Positions 14,468-15,764 of a stretch of DNA of 15,764 bases are shown here, one piece after another (the first letter of the stretch is position 1; each line of letters opens with the position of its first letter). This DNA is from JBHHWH01 sp046756405 (GTDB taxonomy: Bacteria > Actinomycetota > Acidimicrobiia > Spongiisociales > ZC4RG35): positions 1 through 15,764 of the forward strand of contig JBHHWH010000056.1 of the NCBI GenBank assembly GCA_046756405.1. The letters are read 5' to 3'. The notes beneath the pieces are model-generated. The model saw only the letters and a list, made by a program, of their open reading frames with translations, ran no database searches and was not told where the DNA came from. A program made the translations under genes and the position numbers.

Positions 14468-14953
14468 TCAACCCGCTTTCAGGGTGCCGCCCGTGGCTGC
14501 ATCGTTAGTGCGCTCGTCTTGCAACTGGCGAGCGACCCGTTCGATGCGCACCAGCATCGCGGCTGATGGGGTGACCTTGCCGCCGAGATACGTGCTGAGC
14601 CGGGATGCGCTGGTCCCCACGAGGCGGGCGAATTCGGCATTGGTCAATCCGGAACTGGTGACGGCGTCCCGTATCCGGGCCGCCACCTCGGATCGTTCGG
14701 CACGATCAGCATCTGCCCGAGCCCGCTCGATGGCGAGGCGGAACAGCCTGCTGACCCCATCGGGCTCACGGTAGGACAGGTAGTGCTCGACACGACGAGC
14801 CACCTTCCCCCACGGTGAGCGCCGCAGTTCGGCGAAGATGGGCTGCCAGTCGCTGACCAACCCGCGGTCGATGACGGTGACGAGAGCTTCATAAGGCCAG
14901 GTGCGGACATCGTCTGTCGGCGAGGCGTCGACGTTGCGGAATACGACCGGCAT
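14468..14953 (-). CDS. HTH (XRE-type) protein, probable antitoxin/repressor partner
   Basis: The 161-aa protein has an N-terminal helical region (about 15-88) with TWPYEALVTVIDRGLVSDWQ and RRSPWGKVARRVEHYLSYRE. A C-terminal XRE-like helix-turn-helix (about 90-145) follows: IRDAVTSSGLTNAEFARLVG and SASRLSTYLGGKVTPSAAML. Its ATG overlaps the stop of the nucleotidyltransferase gene by one base (TGATG), so the two proteins are translationally coupled. The pairing suggests a toxin-antitoxin-like unit in which this protein neutralises the enzyme and represses the operon through the inverted repeat at 15646-15663. In AbiE and MenAT systems the antitoxin usually comes first; here it comes second. An alternative is a regulator unrelated to toxicity. 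Confidence 0.82.
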   Translation of the reverse strand: MPVVFRNVDASPTDDVRTWPYEALVTVIDRGLVSDWQPIFAELRRSPWGKVARRVEHYLSYREPDGVSRLFRLAIERARADADRAERSEVAARIRDAVTSSGLTNAEFARLVGTSASRLSTYLGGKVTPSAAMLVRIERVARQLQDERTNDAATGGTLKAG

Positions 14954-15642
14954 CAGACCGCACCTGCCAGTCGAAGGGCTAGCTCTTGACAGACCTCTAC
15001 GACATCATCCCATCGGTGGTAGCGCTTATCGAGCCTCTTGTAGCGAGGCAACTCGTCGATCACCTCGGTGTCCCGAGGCTTCGGATCGGCCAAGGCAACG
15101 ACCAGGGAGGTGAGGACCGACCCCTCCTCCCCCGACCGATCCGCGTAGTAGTCATCGATCCCGGACAACACCTCAACCGCAGTGTCGAGGCCAAGGTGTT
15201 CTGCCAAGGCGACGACGTCGAGGTAGTCCCGAACCACGTTGCGCTGTACGACCAGATACGCCTTGACACGTAGTGTTTCGGCAGCGGTAGGGGCAACCAC
15301 CGATCGACCCTCTCCGACATCAACCTCCATGGTTTCGAGTGGCCGGGTTCGACGCATCTGACGCAGACCCGCCTCCACACCCCCAAGACGACCCATGATC
15401 GTGAACGGTGGCTTCGAAGCGCGGACCGATGTCGCCCACCCCTCGGTCGCCTCCACCGCCTCCAACACCGCCTCATACCTGTCCACCAGATCGGCGAGAA
15501 CATGATCATGGTCAAAGGAATCGCGGTGACCGGCGTGAAGCGCCGCCGCCGCATCCCCAACCAGCACCGCGTCCGGCACCACCTCCTGCAACCGGGCAGC
15601 GGACTCCAGCACACGTTTCAGCGTCGGACTCAACTCTGCCAT
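14953..15642 (-). CDS. AbiEii/AbiGii-like nucleotidyltransferase (probable toxin)
   Basis: The 229-aa protein resembles DUF1814/AbiEii-type nucleotidyltransferases. The active-site region is VLVGDAAAALHAGHRDSFDH, then DH, with the DxD acids at Asp44 and Asp46. Later features are the strand METMEVDV-like region (LETMEVDV, Asp108), TAAETLRVKAYLVVQRN with Lys127 and Arg134, and VRDYLDVVALAEHL (Asp139, Asp142). Family members of the AbiE and MenAT type transfer nucleotides to tRNA or other targets and stop growth. The position where many relatives have GG before the helix reads GD (Gly29-Asp30). The ATG at 15642 lies directly at an operator-promoter. The stop overlaps the HTH gene start. Toxicity is inferred from family and partner. 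Confidence 0.82.
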   Translation of the reverse strand: MAELSPTLKRVLESAARLQEVVPDAVLVGDAAAALHAGHRDSFDHDHVLADLVDRYEAVLEAVEATEGWATSVRASKPPFTIMGRLGGVEAGLRQMRRTRPLETMEVDVGEGRSVVAPTAAETLRVKAYLVVQRNVVRDYLDVVALAEHLGLDTAVEVLSGIDDYYADRSGEEGSVLTSLVVALADPKPRDTEVIDELPRYKRLDKRYHRWDDVVEVCQELALRLAGAV

Positions 15643-15645
15643 ATT

Positions 15646-15663
15646 CTTATCATATCTGATAAG
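15646..15663 (-). promoter_or_regulatory. Operator and promoter of the nucleotidyltransferase-HTH operon
   Basis: CTTATCA-GATA-TGATAAG is a perfect inverted repeat (7-bp arms, 4-nt spacer). Within it TATGAT (15649-15654) matches the -10 consensus in five of six positions. The hexamer ends 6 nt before the ATG at 15642, so the transcript should begin at or near the start codon, a leaderless mRNA. A TAGACC sequence 15 nt upstream may be the -35. A repressor bound here would block RNA polymerase; the HTH protein is the natural candidate. Confidence 0.65.
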
Positions 15664-15688
15664 CTTGGCGGTCTAGTCCTCTGTAGAC

Positions 15689-15717
15689 AAAGAAAACCCC
15701 CAGGCGCTTGACCTAGG
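15689..15717 (-). terminator. Intrinsic terminator downstream of the tRNA
   Basis: On the minus strand CCTAGG-TCAAGCG-CCTGGG forms a 6-bp stem with one G-U pair and a 7-nt loop. Two more G and the tract TTTTCTTT follow. It begins 11 nt after the tRNA 3' end and fits termination of the tRNA transcript. Confidence 0.6.
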
Positions 15718-15727
15718 AAGTTCTTCG

Positions 15728-15764
15728 TAGCGGGGGCGGGATTTGAACCCGCGACCTTCGGGTT
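15728..15764 (-). tRNA. 3' half of a tRNA, cut by the window edge
   Basis: The minus strand gives the end of the anticodon loop (AA), the 3' anticodon strand CCCGA, variable loop AGGTC and the T arm GCGGG-TTCAAAT-CCCGC. The acceptor strand CCCCGCT and discriminator A follow. The T stem pairs perfectly. CCA is not encoded. The anticodon lies outside the window, so the isotype cannot be read; the AA-CCCGA-AGGTC pattern is common in tRNA-Lys. Confidence 0.9.

Noticed and set aside
1..15764. CRISPR array, insertion sequence or transposase
   Set aside because: No regularly spaced repeats, no transposase motif and no terminal inverted repeats with target duplications were seen.

Overview
The window reads as high-GC actinobacterial chromosome (Actinomycetota, possibly close to the Acidimicrobiia). 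The basis is GC-rich coding with many GTG and TTG starts, the proS-rimP-nusA-infB order, CmtR- and CadC-type ArsR sensors, and lipoproteins typical of Gram-positive high-GC bacteria. The taxon is inferred from gene style only. A conserved housekeeping block lies at the left (1-4382), metal and redox genes fill the middle (4669-14128), and a toxin-antitoxin-like pair beside a tRNA lies at the right (14468-15764).

Region 1 (minus strand): proS, then rimP, nusA and infB (5' part only). The last three are tightly spaced and have a TATAAT box upstream. There is no ylxR between nusA and infB.

Region 2 (4669-7802, minus strand) is a decaying metal-resistance segment. A P1B-type ATPase has three frameshifts and an altered GDG motif. 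A membrane-protein remnant, an intact CmtR-like Cd/Pb sensor and a truncated organomercurial lyase (MerB) fragment follow. The ATPase and the sensor share a promoter-like element at the same relative position upstream of their starts.

Region 3 (7825-12775, minus strand) is the most interesting part. It is an eight-gene cluster: CtaG, three lipoproteins (one small with a conserved His pair, one with a CxxxxC thioredoxin-like domain, one cupredoxin-like), an 11-segment membrane protein, a DUF3105 protein, a very short cytochrome c and a 53-aa membrane peptide. Six of its seven junctions are 4-nt start/stop overlaps. No cytochrome oxidase structural gene is present. It looks like an extracytoplasmic copper-handling or redox module.

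Region 4 (12834-14128, plus strand) is divergent from region 3. A CadC-like ArsR sensor with both alpha3 Cys and alpha5 Asp/His sites is coupled to a cation diffusion facilitator. The 58-bp divergent gap holds two inverted repeats that could control both directions.

Region 5 (14468-15642, minus strand) is an AbiEii-like nucleotidyltransferase followed by an HTH protein, with a perfect inverted repeat over a promoter that places the transcript start near the ATG. The 3' half of a tRNA with its terminator ends the window and may mark an island boundary.
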